This document shows, in pieces, positions 1 through 8,036 of a stretch of 38,622 bases of DNA (position 1 is the first letter of the stretch; each line of letters opens with the position of its first letter). Position numbers and translations under genes: made by a program. Origin of the DNA: Hyphomicrobiales bacterium (lineage in GTDB: Bacteria > Pseudomonadota > Alphaproteobacteria > Rhizobiales > Rhizobiaceae); NCBI GenBank assembly GCA_900470965.1, contig UCCS01000017.1, positions 7,094 through 45,715 on the forward strand, read 5' to 3'. The notes beneath the pieces are model-generated. The model did no database searches and had not been told where the DNA came from. It worked only from the letters and a program-made list of their open reading frames with translations.

Positions 1-1555
1 CGACGCGGAAGGCATCGTCCCACAAATAGAACATGCCGCTGATGACATCCTTGACGATGGTCTGCGCGCCGAAGCCAACCGCAACGCCGACGACACCGGC
101 GCCGGCAATCAGCGGCCCGATTTCGATACCGACGCCCGAGAGCACCATAAGGGCCGCGATCAGGGCGATAACGACCGCGATGATGTTGCGGAAGATCGGC
201 AGTAACGTCTGCAGACGAGCGCGCTTGACTTTCTCCTCGTCGCCGATTGGGCCATCGACAGGAGAATCCAGTAGCTTGCCGTCGATATAGGCCTTGACGA
301 GATGCCAGAGCAGGTCCGCCGCAAGCAGGATGACAATGCCGCCGATGATGCCGCGCACCACCCGGTCGATCATCGTTTCGTTCGACGTCATCATCATAGC
401 AGTTTCGACGCCGAGCATGCGCCCAAGCCAGATCGCCGCAAAGGCGATGATCAGAGCCCGCACACCGCGATCAAGCAACACGGTCGCAATACGCCGCTGG
501 GCAAGGAAGCCCGCTTCGGCATGGTGGAAGGATTTGACGGCGAGCGTCGATACGGCAAGCACTCGCGGCAGCAGCAGGAGATAGATCAAGACCCAGAGGA
601 GCCAATCGAAGCTCAAGACCCAGATGCCCCAGAGCAGTACGAAATAAAGGGTCAGCAGCCAGGTGACGGCATGGCTGCGCCGCGTTTCATTTCCCGGTCG
701 TGACCAGACTGCTTCGGTCGCGATCAGGAAAAGACCGATGCCCAGCACATAGCCGACCAGATATCGCGTGGCCATCGAATAGCCCAGCGGCTCCATCGCT
801 TGGAGAACGACCCAGCCGAAAACGAAATAGATGACGAATAGCGTGCAGCGCCGAAACCAGAATTGCGCGACGGCCGGGTCAACCGCAACGGTCTCGCCCT
901 CGCCGCGCGGCAGGGTGACGAGATCGACGATGACACCACCGATGGAAACGGCGAAACGCTGCACAACGACAGCGATGGCGATCGCGATCGCGATATTCTG
1001 GCTGACCGGCGGCCAGTTGAAGCTGACCAACGCAAGCCCCGTTGCGAGACCGAAGACGATGGCGGGAATAACGCGCGCGGCCAGCCGCGTGCCGGTCATC
1101 TGCGCTGCTCGCTCCCGCCTTTCACGCACGGCCCTCCGCACCAGGATTTCGACGATGAATCCGGTGACGAGGATGGCAAGAAATTGCGCCGCCATGCGAA
1201 GTGGACCGGCCGCTCTCAATTCGCCAAGAAAAAGCGATGAAGCCCGCGCGATTTCTGATGGCAGCGTCATGGCCGCACCAGACACCATGGCGATGTGTCG
1301 GCGGGCGTGCTGAAGGCGGTCGGACAATATCGACATTTCCTGGTCATTGCCGTCAGAAGCTGCCGGCGCCGCCATCTGCGTCGCCATCCATTGCTTGACC
1401 TCCGGCGTCTGCATCAGCTCCATCATCTGTCGCACCTGGGCAGGCGGTGGCGCAACGTCAGCGGAAGCTGCCGGCGTCGTCTGTGCGGAAACGGCGCTGA
1501 AAAGAGAAAGCAACACCATGATGCCGCAGATGCCGATCGCAGAAATTCGCCCCAT
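1..1555 (-). CDS. MscS-family mechanosensitive ion channel (3' end beyond window)
   Basis: Large inner-membrane channel protein that would release solutes on hypo-osmotic shock. Reading the minus strand from an ATG at 1555-1553 gives an open frame of about 518 codons that runs off the left edge. It begins with a likely signal peptide (MGRISAIGICGIMVLLSLFS, Ala-rich cleavage region before QTTPAA), then a Gln/Ala-rich periplasmic stretch, several hydrophobic helices, and near the edge the glycine/alanine-rich pore helix typical of MscS (AGVVGVAVGFGAQTIVKDV) followed by SGMFYLWDDAFR. The long N-terminal part with extra helices resembles YbiO/YnaI/MscM-like large MscS paralogues rather than the short MscS. 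A GGAGG ribosome site lies 5-6 bases before the ATG. The downstream beta and C-terminal domains are outside the window. The gnd terminator lies between it and gnd, so it is probably transcribed separately. Confidence 0.9.
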   Translation of the reverse strand, partial: MGRISAIGICGIMVLLSLFSAVSAQTTPAASADVAPPPAQVRQMMELMQTPEVKQWMATQMAAPAASDGNDQEMSILSDRLQHARRHIAMVSGAAMTLPSEIARASSLFLGELRAAGPLRMAAQFLAILVTGFIVEILVRRAVRERRERAAQMTGTRLAARVIPAIVFGLATGLALVSFNWPPVSQNIAIAIAIAVVVQRFAVSIGGVIVDLVTLPRGEGETVAVDPAVAQFWFRRCTLFVIYFVFGWVVLQAMEPLGYSMATRYLVGYVLGIGLFLIATEAVWSRPGNETRRSHAVTWLLTLYFVLLWGIWVLSFDWLLWVLIYLLLLPRVLAVSTLAVKSFHHAEAGFLAQRRIATVLLDRGVRALIIAFAAIWLGRMLGVETAMMMTSNETMIDRVVRGIIGGIVILLAADLLWHLVKAYIDGKLLDSPVDGPIGDEEKVKRARLQTLLPIFRNIIAVVIALIAALMVLSGVGIEIGPLIAGAGVVGVAVGFGAQTIVKDVISGMFYLWDDAFRV

Positions 1556-1643
1556 GCCCGCCTCCGGTTTTACACGTCAGGCATTTATGCAAGTGCTGCA
1601 GCCGAAAAGCCAGACGAACAAACGGTCTAGGCCGTAGTGACGA

Positions 1644-1680
1644 CCAAAAGAAAGCCGCCGAACCTCGCGGACCGGCGGCT
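1644..1680 (-). terminator. Rho-independent terminator of gnd
   Basis: On the minus strand an 8-bp GC-rich stem (AGCCGCCG with CGGCGGCT, 1653-1660 and 1673-1680) is followed by a T-rich run (TTCTTTTGG). It starts 22 bases past the gnd stop codon and separates gnd from the mechanosensitive channel gene. Confidence 0.8.
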
Positions 1681-1702
1681 GACATAAAACAATGCGCTTA
1701 GA

Positions 1703-2728
1703 TTACTTATGCGGCTTCTCGGCATGGCCGCCGAAGCCGGCACGCATGGCCGAAAGCACCTTGTTGGCGAACTCGTCCTGGTCGCGCGAGGAGAAACGAC
1801 CGTGCAGTGCGGCGCTGAGCACCGGGGTCGGCACGCTTTCGTCGATGGCAGCCATGATCGTCCAGCGGCCTTCGCCGGAGTCTGAAACACGACCTGCATA
1901 TTGGTTAAGGGCCGGGTCCTTGTGCAGCGCATCGGCCGTCAGGTCGAGCAGCCAGGAGGTGATGACGCTTCCTCGGCGCCAGACTTCGGAAATTTCCGGC
2001 AGGTTGAAATCGTACTGGTAATATTCCGGATGGGAGAGCGGTGCCGTCTCGGCATCGGCCTCATGCGTCAGGGCGCCGACATTGGCGTGCTTCAGGATAT
2101 TGAGGCCTTCGGCATAGGCGGCCATCAGACCATATTCGATGCCGTTATGAACCATCTTCACGAAGTGGCCGGCACCATGCGGGCCACAATGCAGGAAACC
2201 CTGCTCGGCGGTGCTGAGAGCTGCAGCTTCCGGCGTGCGGTTCGGCGAGGCTTCCGCGGTGCCGTTGCCCGGCGCCAGCGTTGCGAAAATCGGCGACAGA
2301 TGCTGCACGATACCCTTCTCGCCGCCGATCATCAGGCAATAGCCGCGTTCGAGGCCGAAGACGCCGCCGCTGGTGCCGACGTCGACATAGTGGATGCCCT
2401 TGGTGATGAGTTCCGCGCCACGGCGGATGTCGTCATGATAATAGGAGTTGCCGCCGTCGATGAGGATATCGCCGTCATGCAGCAGCGGAAGAAGTGAGGC
2501 GATCACCTTGTCGGTGATCGCAGCCGGCAGCATCAGCCAGACGGCGCGTGGGCGCGCGAGCTTCGAGACGAATTCTTCGAGCGAGGCGCTGCCTTCCGCA
2601 CCAAGGCCAGCAAGCTCGGCGACGCTTTCCGGCTTGGCGTCATAGACCACGCATTCGTGGCCGCCCCGCATCAAGCGCTGGACCATGTAATTGCCCATAC
2701 GGCCCAAACCTACCATGCCAAGCTGCAT
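1703..2728 (-). CDS. gnd: 6-phosphogluconate dehydrogenase, decarboxylating, short (YqeC/GndA-like) form
   Basis: Oxidises 6-phosphogluconate to ribulose 5-phosphate and CO2 in the cytoplasm (oxidative pentose phosphate route). The 341-residue protein has an N-terminal Rossmann fold with GLGRMG at residues 7-12, the DGGNS element at 91-95, the SGG substrate loop at 120-122 and the catalytic segment HFVKMVHNG with Lys191 and Asn195. It is much shorter than the roughly 470-residue E. coli Gnd, which fits the shorter family that often prefers NAD+; cofactor preference is inferred from family only. The ATG is preceded by CCAGGAGATTTCAG, a good ribosome site. It stands alone with its own terminator. 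Other enzymes of connected pathways (transketolase, GAPDH, PGK, aldolase) lie about 8-16 kb away on the other strand. Confidence 0.92.
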   Translation of the reverse strand: MQLGMVGLGRMGNYMVQRLMRGGHECVVYDAKPESVAELAGLGAEGSASLEEFVSKLARPRAVWLMLPAAITDKVIASLLPLLHDGDILIDGGNSYYHDDIRRGAELITKGIHYVDVGTSGGVFGLERGYCLMIGGEKGIVQHLSPIFATLAPGNGTAEASPNRTPEAAALSTAEQGFLHCGPHGAGHFVKMVHNGIEYGLMAAYAEGLNILKHANVGALTHEADAETAPLSHPEYYQYDFNLPEISEVWRRGSVITSWLLDLTADALHKDPALNQYAGRVSDSGEGRWTIMAAIDESVPTPVLSAALHGRFSSRDQDEFANKVLSAMRAGFGGHAEKPHK

Positions 2729-2781
2729 CTGAAATCTCCTGGGATTTAATCGATATGATTCCGGAAACTAACACCCGCATC

Positions 2782-2808
2782 GTGACAGGCAAGCGAAGTC
2801 TCTGTCAC
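2782..2808. promoter_or_regulatory. Inverted repeat upstream of gnd
   Basis: GTGACAG at 2782-2788 and CTGTCAC at 2802-2808 form a perfect 7-bp dyad with 13 bases between the arms, 54 bases upstream of the gnd start. It could be a regulator site for gnd, but no regulator is adjacent and I cannot assign one. Confidence 0.3.
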
Positions 2809-2904
2809 GAAAGCGAGTGCGTCTATTGCACCTTGCGCAGGGCTATGCCTTCCGCACTTAGCAATCTGCCGTCTTTAGAGCGTAATTCCAACCCTCCAAC
2901 AGAC

Positions 2905-2931
2905 ATATAGCCGCCTCATCGGCGGCTATAT
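2905..2931 (-). terminator. Perfect hairpin downstream of the VOC gene
   Basis: ATATAGCCGCC and GGCGGCTATAT pair over 11 bp around a 5-base loop, 39 bases past the stop of the VOC gene. The run after it on the minus strand (GTCTGTTGG) is only partly T-rich, so termination is likely but not certain. Confidence 0.5.
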
Positions 2932-2969
2932 GATCACTTCTGCCTGCTCGGCACCGGTTCAGCTCGCCG

Positions 2970-3326
2970 CTAATTGCGGCTGGTCTCCCGTACCAGATGT
3001 ACGATGCCAGTTGGGTTGAGGATCCAGCCACCGCGAAGATTGGGTGGCAGTGGCTCGATGGGATCGCAGCGCGGAACACCGGCCTTCTCCAGGTACTCCG
3101 CTGCACGATCGAAATCCGGCGTCATGAATTCCAGCCAGAGCTCGGCCTGGCTCATGGTCTCGACACGGTCGATCCAAAGCCGGATCGGCCCAAGCTCGAA
3201 GGAGATATCGTCCCCTTCGATTTCTTTCAGTTTCACGATGTCGCGATAGAAGGAAACGGTGGCTTCGTACTGATGCGGCGGAACCTTCATCGCAACGTCG
3301 ACGCCGCCATAGATCAGATCATTCAT
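2970..3326 (-). CDS. VOC (glyoxalase/bleomycin-resistance fold) family protein
   Basis: Small 118-residue protein of the vicinal oxygen chelate superfamily; substrate unknown. The paired beta-alpha-beta pattern is visible in segments such as YEATVSFYRDIVKLKEIEGD and PDFDRAAEYLEKAGVP, followed by LRGGWILNPTGIVHLVRET, where the C-terminal strand carries the usual ending of one-domain VOC proteins. I start at the ATG at 3326-3324, preceded by GAGGGGAAG at correct spacing; a TTG 15 bases upstream would overlap the previous gene's stop. Only 11 bases separate it from the SRPBCC gene, so the two are one operon divergent from an ArsR repressor. This trio is a common bacterial arrangement, but the chemical role of the pair is not established. 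Confidence 0.85.
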   Translation of the reverse strand: MNDLIYGGVDVAMKVPPHQYEATVSFYRDIVKLKEIEGDDISFELGPIRLWIDRVETMSQAELWLEFMTPDFDRAAEYLEKAGVPRCDPIEPLPPNLRGGWILNPTGIVHLVRETSRN

Positions 3327-3337
3327 GACGCTTCCCC

Positions 3338-3820
3338 TCAACCTTCCTGCGCTTTGGCCTGCTCACCCCGCATCTCGCTGAGGAACATGCCTTCGCGCAG
3401 ATTGATGCCGTATTCGACGAAGGCTTTCATGCAGCAGAACATCTGCGTCCAGCCTTCGAGATTCTGGTAGGTTCCGCGGCGCCCCGGCGCATCCTCACGC
3501 CAGCCATCCTCGGCGATGGTCACCATGGTGCCACCATCATCAAGCGGTTTGAAATTCATCTCTACGAGCGTTTTGTAAGGCTTCTTCTCCTCGTCTGTTG
3601 CGCCATCCCAGCGCAGCACGATCTTGCTGTCAGGCACGAGCTCGACCACTTCGACCGGCACATCTTTCCACCAGGTCACCGTCGTGCCCTGCACCAGCGG
3701 CGCGCTGGCACCGCCCACCGTGGTGAAATAGCCCGACAGTTTCTTCGGATTGACGACCGCATCGAAGACATCAGCCACCGGGCGGCCGATGCGGCCCGAG
3801 ACGCGAATATTGAGGGACAT
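3338..3820 (-). CDS. SRPBCC / AHSA1-like (START-fold) protein
   Basis: A 160-residue protein with the activator-of-Hsp90-ATPase-1-like (AHSA1, CalC/START) fold, which forms a hydrophobic ligand cavity. Typical pieces are the start RVSGRIGRPVADVFDAVVNP, the strand pair WWKDVPVEVVELVPDSKIVLRW, the GGTMVTIAEDGW strand and the final helix NLEGWTQMFCCMKAFVEYG. Start chosen at the ATG at 3820-3818, preceded by AGGAGGAAG; a more upstream in-frame start (3856) would run through the operator region. It is the first gene of the two-gene operon with the VOC protein and is divergent from arsR, which likely represses it. Ligand unknown. Confidence 0.87.
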   Translation of the reverse strand: MSLNIRVSGRIGRPVADVFDAVVNPKKLSGYFTTVGGASAPLVQGTTVTWWKDVPVEVVELVPDSKIVLRWDGATDEEKKPYKTLVEMNFKPLDDGGTMVTIAEDGWREDAPGRRGTYQNLEGWTQMFCCMKAFVEYGINLREGMFLSEMRGEQAKAQEG

Positions 3821-3858
3821 GCGACTTCCTCCTCTTCTCCGTTGTATCTGGTTCAATT

Positions 3859-3878
3859 ATGTTATAAAAAGATAACAT
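3859..3878. promoter_or_regulatory. Candidate ArsR operator in the divergent SRPBCC/arsR promoter
   Basis: ATGTTAT and ATAACAT form a perfect 7-bp dyad with 6 bases (AAAAAG) between, in the 56-base region between the two divergent genes. The right arm overlaps the arsR start codon. Position and symmetry suit a dimeric winged-helix repressor that would shut off both directions. Confidence 0.6.
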
Positions 3879-4209
3879 GTCAAGCGAATCGGATGACGAT
3901 CCCATTTTCAAGGCGCTGGCGCATCGCCGCCGCCGCGATATTCTCGATCTTCTTAAGGAAGAGCCGCGCACGACAGGTGCGCTCTGCGAAGCATTTCCGG
4001 AGATGGATCGCTGCACTGTCATGCAGCATTTGAAGGTGCTGGAAGAAGCCGATCTGGTGATTGCCAGGAAGGAAGGAAGGGAGCGCTGGAACCATCTGAA
4101 CAGCCTGCCGATCAAGCAGATTCATGACCGCTGGATCAGCGCCTATGCCGGCCACGCCTTGTCCATTCTCGACCGGCTGAGGAGCGACCTCGACAGCCCT
4201 TCCCACTAA
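3877..4209 (+). CDS. ArsR-family winged-helix transcriptional regulator
   Basis: Protein of 110 residues with the ArsR/SmtB fold: the N-terminal FKALAHRRRRDILDLLKEEP helix pair, the recognition region MDRCTVMQHLKVLEEADLV and the wing ARKEGRERWNHLN. No clustered Cys/His metal site of the ArsR or SmtB type is seen, so the signal is probably not a metal; the family that pairs with SRPBCC proteins usually lacks such sites. The ATG at 3877 has no clear Shine-Dalgarno sequence and the operator-like dyad covers the start codon, so the message may be leaderless. An autorepressor role over the divergent SRPBCC-VOC operon is inferred from layout. Confidence 0.88.
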   Translation: MSSESDDDPIFKALAHRRRRDILDLLKEEPRTTGALCEAFPEMDRCTVMQHLKVLEEADLVIARKEGRERWNHLNSLPIKQIHDRWISAYAGHALSILDRLRSDLDSPSH

Positions 4210-4259
4210 CTTGCGGCGGCAATCGTCGCGGCTCTATGATAAAGAGGGGGGGAGGAACC

Positions 4260-4793
4260 ATGCCGATATCGGGATCTGCCATCCGTCGCATGCGCCAGCT
4301 GCGCAATATGAAGCAGGAGCACCTGGCGGAATTGCTCGCCGTCAACCAGGCGACCGTCTCCCGCTGGGAGCGCGGCATCCTGCCGGTCACCGTCGCCCAG
4401 GCAAGGCGGCTGGAAAGCATCTTCGCTTCCCCGTCATCCTCCGCCGATGCCGCATTGAAACGGCTGGTCAAACATTCCCGGAGCAAGGTTCATCTCATCT
4501 GCGACCGCACCCACAGGCTTCTTGCCGCTTCCAGTGCACGGCAGAGCGAATGGCGCCTGCCGCTCTCCGATTTTCTGGACAGGCCTCTGTTCTCCTATGC
4601 GTCGCAGGAGATCGTAAAGACGGAGGGCGTACTCGTCGGCCTCGGCTGGCATGAGGGCCAAATAAATTCGCTGACACTGGAGACAGGCGCTAACGGAAAT
4701 CCGCACCTGCCTATTGCCGCCGGGCGTGTGCTCTGGGAGCGCATCTTCCTGGCCGATGGCAGCGCCGCAAGGCTGGTTACAACAATCGGCTGA
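4260..4793 (+). CDS. XRE-family regulator with C-terminal sensory-like domain
   Basis: A 177-residue protein. Residues about 5-60 form a Cro/CI helix-turn-helix (IRRMRQLRNMKQEHLAELLA, then QATVSRWERG). The remaining 110 residues have an alternating strand/helix pattern starting SKVHLICDRTHRLLAAS that reminds of a PAS-like sensor, but I do not recognise a defined family. The start at 4260 has GGGAGGAACC just before it; an ATG at 4236 lacks a site. It lies 50 bases after arsR and 96 bases before an SDR gene on the same strand. A palindrome in that second gap is a candidate site for it. Ligand and targets are unknown. Confidence 0.8.
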   Translation: MPISGSAIRRMRQLRNMKQEHLAELLAVNQATVSRWERGILPVTVAQARRLESIFASPSSSADAALKRLVKHSRSKVHLICDRTHRLLAASSARQSEWRLPLSDFLDRPLFSYASQEIVKTEGVLVGLGWHEGQINSLTLETGANGNPHLPIAAGRVLWERIFLADGSAARLVTTIG

Positions 4794-4818
4794 GCCTGCA
4801 GAATTCCTGTATCCTGCT

Positions 4819-4831
4819 GCATAAATTATGC
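4819..4831. promoter_or_regulatory. Palindrome between the XRE regulator and the SDR gene
   Basis: GCATAA-A-TTATGC is a perfect 13-base palindrome 59 bases before the SDR start codon. Compact palindromes of this size are typical XRE-family operators, so the upstream regulator gene may act here. Inference only. Confidence 0.4.
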
Positions 4832-4889
4832 GTTGCCCCGCCGAAGCGGCCTTTGTTAGCGTCCGTCGCCAACTGTCTGGAGACGCAGA

Positions 4890-5879
4890 ATGACGATACT
4901 GGTGACGGGAAGCGCCGGCCATCTGGGCGAAGCGCTGATGCGGACGATGAGGGATCAAGGCCGTCGGGTGCGCGGCATCGATATCAAACCCTCGCCTTTT
5001 ACCGATATGACCGGATCGATCACCGATCCCGATTTCATCCGCCGCGCGATGACAGGCATCACCGCCGTTATCCACGCCGCCACGCTGCACAAGCCACATG
5101 TCGGAACACACGCCAACAAGGATTTCATCGATACCAACGCCACGGGCACGATGAACCTTCTCGAACAGGCAGTCGTCGTTGGCGTAACAAGCTTCGTCTT
5201 CACCAGCACCACCAGCGCTTTCGGAGCAGCCCTGCGCCCAGCCGCAGGCGAACCGGCCGCCTGGGTTACCGAGGATGTTCTGCCCGTTGCCCGCAATATC
5301 TACGGCGTGACGAAGATCGCTGCCGAAGACATCTGCGAACTCTTCGCGCGCAACATGTCGCTGCCTGTCGTCATTCTAAGGACTTCACGTTTCTTCCCGG
5401 AAAATGACGACGACCCTGATATCCGCAACCACTATTCCGCCGAAAATGCCCAGGCCAACGAGTTGCTTTATCGGCGCGTCGACATCGAGGATGTGGTCGA
5501 CGCCCATCTGCTGGCACTGGAAAGAGCGCCGTCCATCGGCTTCGGCCGCTACATCATCTCGGCAACGGCACCCTTCACCGAAGCCGATCTCGCCGACCTG
5601 CGCCGTGATGCACTCGCGACGGTGGAGCGTCTTTTCCCCGGCATGGCCGCACTTTACGCGGCGCGCGGCTGGACGATGTTTCCGCACTTCGACCGTGTCT
5701 ATGTCAATGCGCTGGCCCGGCAGGAACTCGGCTGGCACCCGAAGTATGATTTTCGGCACGTGCTCGATTGCCTGCGCGACGGCAGGGAATGGAGAAGTCC
5801 GCTAGCTCTTGTCGTCGGCGCAAAGGGCTATCACGACCAGATTTTCGAGGATGGGCCTTACCCGCTCCAGCGCCGCTGA
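4890..5879 (+). CDS. NAD-dependent epimerase/dehydratase (extended SDR) family protein
   Basis: Extended short-chain dehydrogenase/reductase of 329 residues. The N-terminal nucleotide motif TGSAGHLG is at 6-13 and Asp31 follows the second strand, which fits NAD(H). The HAATLHKP segment, FVFTSTTSAFG with the catalytic Ser/Thr near 107-110, and YGVTK with Tyr138 and Lys142 complete the active site. The C-terminal half (DIEDVVDAHLLALERAP, then SATAPFTEADLADL) is the usual substrate lobe. Family members act mostly on nucleotide sugars, but some reduce other carbonyls; I cannot choose a substrate. The start ATG is preceded by CTGGAGACGCAGA. It may be controlled by the XRE gene just upstream. Confidence 0.85.
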   Translation: MTILVTGSAGHLGEALMRTMRDQGRRVRGIDIKPSPFTDMTGSITDPDFIRRAMTGITAVIHAATLHKPHVGTHANKDFIDTNATGTMNLLEQAVVVGVTSFVFTSTTSAFGAALRPAAGEPAAWVTEDVLPVARNIYGVTKIAAEDICELFARNMSLPVVILRTSRFFPENDDDPDIRNHYSAENAQANELLYRRVDIEDVVDAHLLALERAPSIGFGRYIISATAPFTEADLADLRRDALATVERLFPGMAALYAARGWTMFPHFDRVYVNALARQELGWHPKYDFRHVLDCLRDGREWRSPLALVVGAKGYHDQIFEDGPYPLQRR

Positions 5880-5954
5880 TACGGACCGCGAGGCCGGCCG
5901 TCTGCGGTGGGGCGACCCATCGCAGATATCGCCGAACTTGCCTGAGCTATACCA

Positions 5955-5984
5955 AATAGGGAAACGGGCGCCGAAGCGCCCGTT
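5955..5984 (-). terminator. Terminator of the aldo/keto reductase operon (UUCG loop)
   Basis: AACGGGCGC and GCGCCCGTT (5963-5971 and 5976-5984) pair over 9 bp; read on the minus strand the loop is TTCG, a very stable tetraloop, followed by TTCCCTATTTGG. It begins two bases after the reductase stop codon. It may also stop transcription from the convergent SDR gene. Confidence 0.75.
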
Positions 5985-5985
5985 C

Positions 5986-6816
5986 TCAAGCTGCCTTGTC
6001 CCAGGCCGGCGCCAGCCCTTCCGGGCTGACGATACGGCCATCGGGTTTCGCCAACCCATGGATCGCCGCCACATCCTCGGAAGAGAGTTCGAAATCGAAG
6101 ATCGCTGCATTCTCCTGTGCGCGTTGTTCCGAGACGGTCTTTGAAAGTGCGATCAGATCCTGCTGAATGATCCAGCGGAGCACGATCTGGGCAATCGACT
6201 TGCCATGTTTCGCGGCAATCGCCTTCAACACCGCATCCTCAAGCACCTTGCCATCAGCCATGGCGTAGTAGGCCGTCACGGATATATCGAGCTGCTTTGC
6301 AGCGCGCAGCACCGGCGTTTGATCGATATAGGGATGATACTCCACCTGGTTCGTCACGATCGGCAGGCTGCTAAGCGCTACGGCCTGGCGCATCAGATCC
6401 GTGTTGAAGTTCGACACGCCGATATGGCGCACCTTGCCTGCCTTCGCGACTTCATTCAGCGCGCCGATCTGCTCGGCAAGCGGCACGGCCTCGTTTGGCC
6501 AGTGAAGCAGCAGCAGGTCCACATAATCTGTCTTCAGCTTCTTCAGGCTTTCGTCGACCGAAGCGATGAAGGCAGCACGCTTGTAGTTCTCGACCCAGAC
6601 CTTGGTGGTCAGGAAGATATCGCCACGGGCGACGCCGGAGCGGCGGATACCCTCGCCGACCTCGGCCTCGTTGCCGTAGATCTGCGCGGTATCGATATGG
6701 CGATAACCGTTGGCGAGCACGTGCGAGACCATGCGTTCGGCATCCGGGCCTGGCACGCGGAACGTGCCAAAGCCGAGGGCGGGAATGGAGGCGCCGTTGG
6801 CGCTGACGAATTTCAT
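5986..6816 (-). CDS. Aldo/keto reductase (2,5-diketo-gluconate reductase B-like)
   Basis: NADPH-dependent carbonyl reductase of 276 residues with the (beta/alpha)8 fold. The catalytic tetrad is complete: Asp42 and Tyr47 (DTAQIYGNE), Lys72 (TTKVW) and His105 (LLLLHWP). The C-terminal coenzyme segment LRWIIQQDLIALSKTVSEQR is also typical. It resembles the DkgB (YafB) subgroup, which reduces 2,5-diketo-D-gluconate and methylglyoxal; the natural substrate here is not evident. AAAGGAAACAGC precedes the ATG. It follows the MFS gene by 26 bases on the same strand and ends at a strong terminator, so the two form an operon, divergent from a LysR regulator. Confidence 0.9.
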   Translation of the reverse strand: MKFVSANGASIPALGFGTFRVPGPDAERMVSHVLANGYRHIDTAQIYGNEAEVGEGIRRSGVARGDIFLTTKVWVENYKRAAFIASVDESLKKLKTDYVDLLLLHWPNEAVPLAEQIGALNEVAKAGKVRHIGVSNFNTDLMRQAVALSSLPIVTNQVEYHPYIDQTPVLRAAKQLDISVTAYYAMADGKVLEDAVLKAIAAKHGKSIAQIVLRWIIQQDLIALSKTVSEQRAQENAAIFDFELSSEDVAAIHGLAKPDGRIVSPEGLAPAWDKAA

Positions 6817-6842
6817 GCTGTTTCCTTTCGGGTGAGGAGAGA

Positions 6843-8036
6843 TCAGGCGGCGCTGCGGGCAATGGCTGCAGCCGGGCTGGAGCGGCGGTCGAGGGCACCG
6901 CTGCGGATGGTAAGGCCAAGGGCAACAGTGACGAGGCCTGCCGCAACGAAGGGCGTGGCGCCCAGTCCGAAACGAGACTCGACCACCACACCACCGATCC
7001 AGGCGCCCATGGCAATGCCGAGATTGAAGGCGGCGATATTCAGCGCTGAGGCGACATCGACGGCATTCGGTTGCAGCTGGCGTGCAAGCTGCACGACATA
7101 GAGCTGCAGACCCGGCACATTGGCGAAGGACAGGAAGCCGAGGATCGCAAGTGTCGGGATGGTCAACCAGGGCGAGACGGCCGTGAAACCGAAGAGAACC
7201 AGCACGAGCGCTTGGGCGATGAACAGGAAGGTCAGCGCCTTGACGGGATCGCGGTTGGAGATGCGCCCGCCGACGACGTTGCCGACAGCAATCGCCACGC
7301 CATAGAGCATCAGGATCAGGCCGACGGCCGAGGAGGCAAAGCCGGTGATCTGCTCGAGGATCGGCGCAAGGAAGGTAAAGGCGACGAAGGTTCCGCCGTA
7401 GCCCAGCGCCGTCATCGCATAGACAAGCAACAGCCGGCCCGTGGCAAGCACGCGGATCTGTTCACCGATACTGGCCGGCGGCGCCTTCTTGAGATTCGAG
7501 GGCAGCAGGAAGGCGATGCCTGCGAAAGCGATCACACCGAGGCCGGCAACGGCAGCGAAGGTTGTGCGCCAGCCGAAGGTCTGGCCGATGAAGGTACCGA
7601 GCGGAACGCCGGTGACGATCGCGACCGTCAGGCCCATGAACATCATCGCGATGGCCGATGCGCGGCGGTTTTCCGGCACCAGATCGGCAGCGATCGTGGA
7701 ACCTACGGAGAAGAACACCCCGTGCGCGAAGGCCGAGACGACGCGGGCAATCAGCAGCACTTCATAACCGGGGCTGAGCGCCGCGATAATATGTCCGATA
7801 ATAAAGAGCGCCATCAGCCCAAGCATGAGCGGCTTGCGCTCGATCCGTCCGGTCAGCGCCGTCAGGATCGGTGCGCCGAAGGTGACACCCAGCGCATAGA
7901 CGCTGACGATGAGGCCGGCGAGCGGCAGGGTGATGTGAAGGTCGCTGGCAACCGTCGGCAGCAGGCCGACGATGACGAATTCCGTGGTCCCGATCGCATA
8001 GGCCGCGATCGTCAACGCAAAGAGAGCAAGTGGCAT
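6843..8036 (-). CDS. MFS transporter, DHA1 family (AraJ/YdhP-like efflux)
   Basis: Inner-membrane protein of 397 residues with about 12 hydrophobic helices. It opens with LALFALTIAAYAIGTTEFV, the signature start of the AraJ/NepI/YdhP drug:H+ antiporter group, and has the loop 2-3 motif TALTGRIERKPLM and the antiporter motif MGLTVAIVTGVPLGTFIGQ. I start at the ATG at 8036 because the 33 extra residues upstream are polar and overlap the divergent promoter; the ribosome site is weak (GGGTCAC). It is cotranscribed with the aldo/keto reductase and divergent from lysR, so an exporter plus reductase under LysR control is the likely unit. Substrate unknown (sugars, aldehydes or drugs are all possible). 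Confidence 0.88.
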   Translation of the reverse strand: MPLALFALTIAAYAIGTTEFVIVGLLPTVASDLHITLPLAGLIVSVYALGVTFGAPILTALTGRIERKPLMLGLMALFIIGHIIAALSPGYEVLLIARVVSAFAHGVFFSVGSTIAADLVPENRRASAIAMMFMGLTVAIVTGVPLGTFIGQTFGWRTTFAAVAGLGVIAFAGIAFLLPSNLKKAPPASIGEQIRVLATGRLLLVYAMTALGYGGTFVAFTFLAPILEQITGFASSAVGLILMLYGVAIAVGNVVGGRISNRDPVKALTFLFIAQALVLVLFGFTAVSPWLTIPTLAILGFLSFANVPGLQLYVVQLARQLQPNAVDVASALNIAAFNLGIAMGAWIGGVVVESRFGLGATPFVAAGLVTVALGLTIRSGALDRRSSPAAAIARSAA

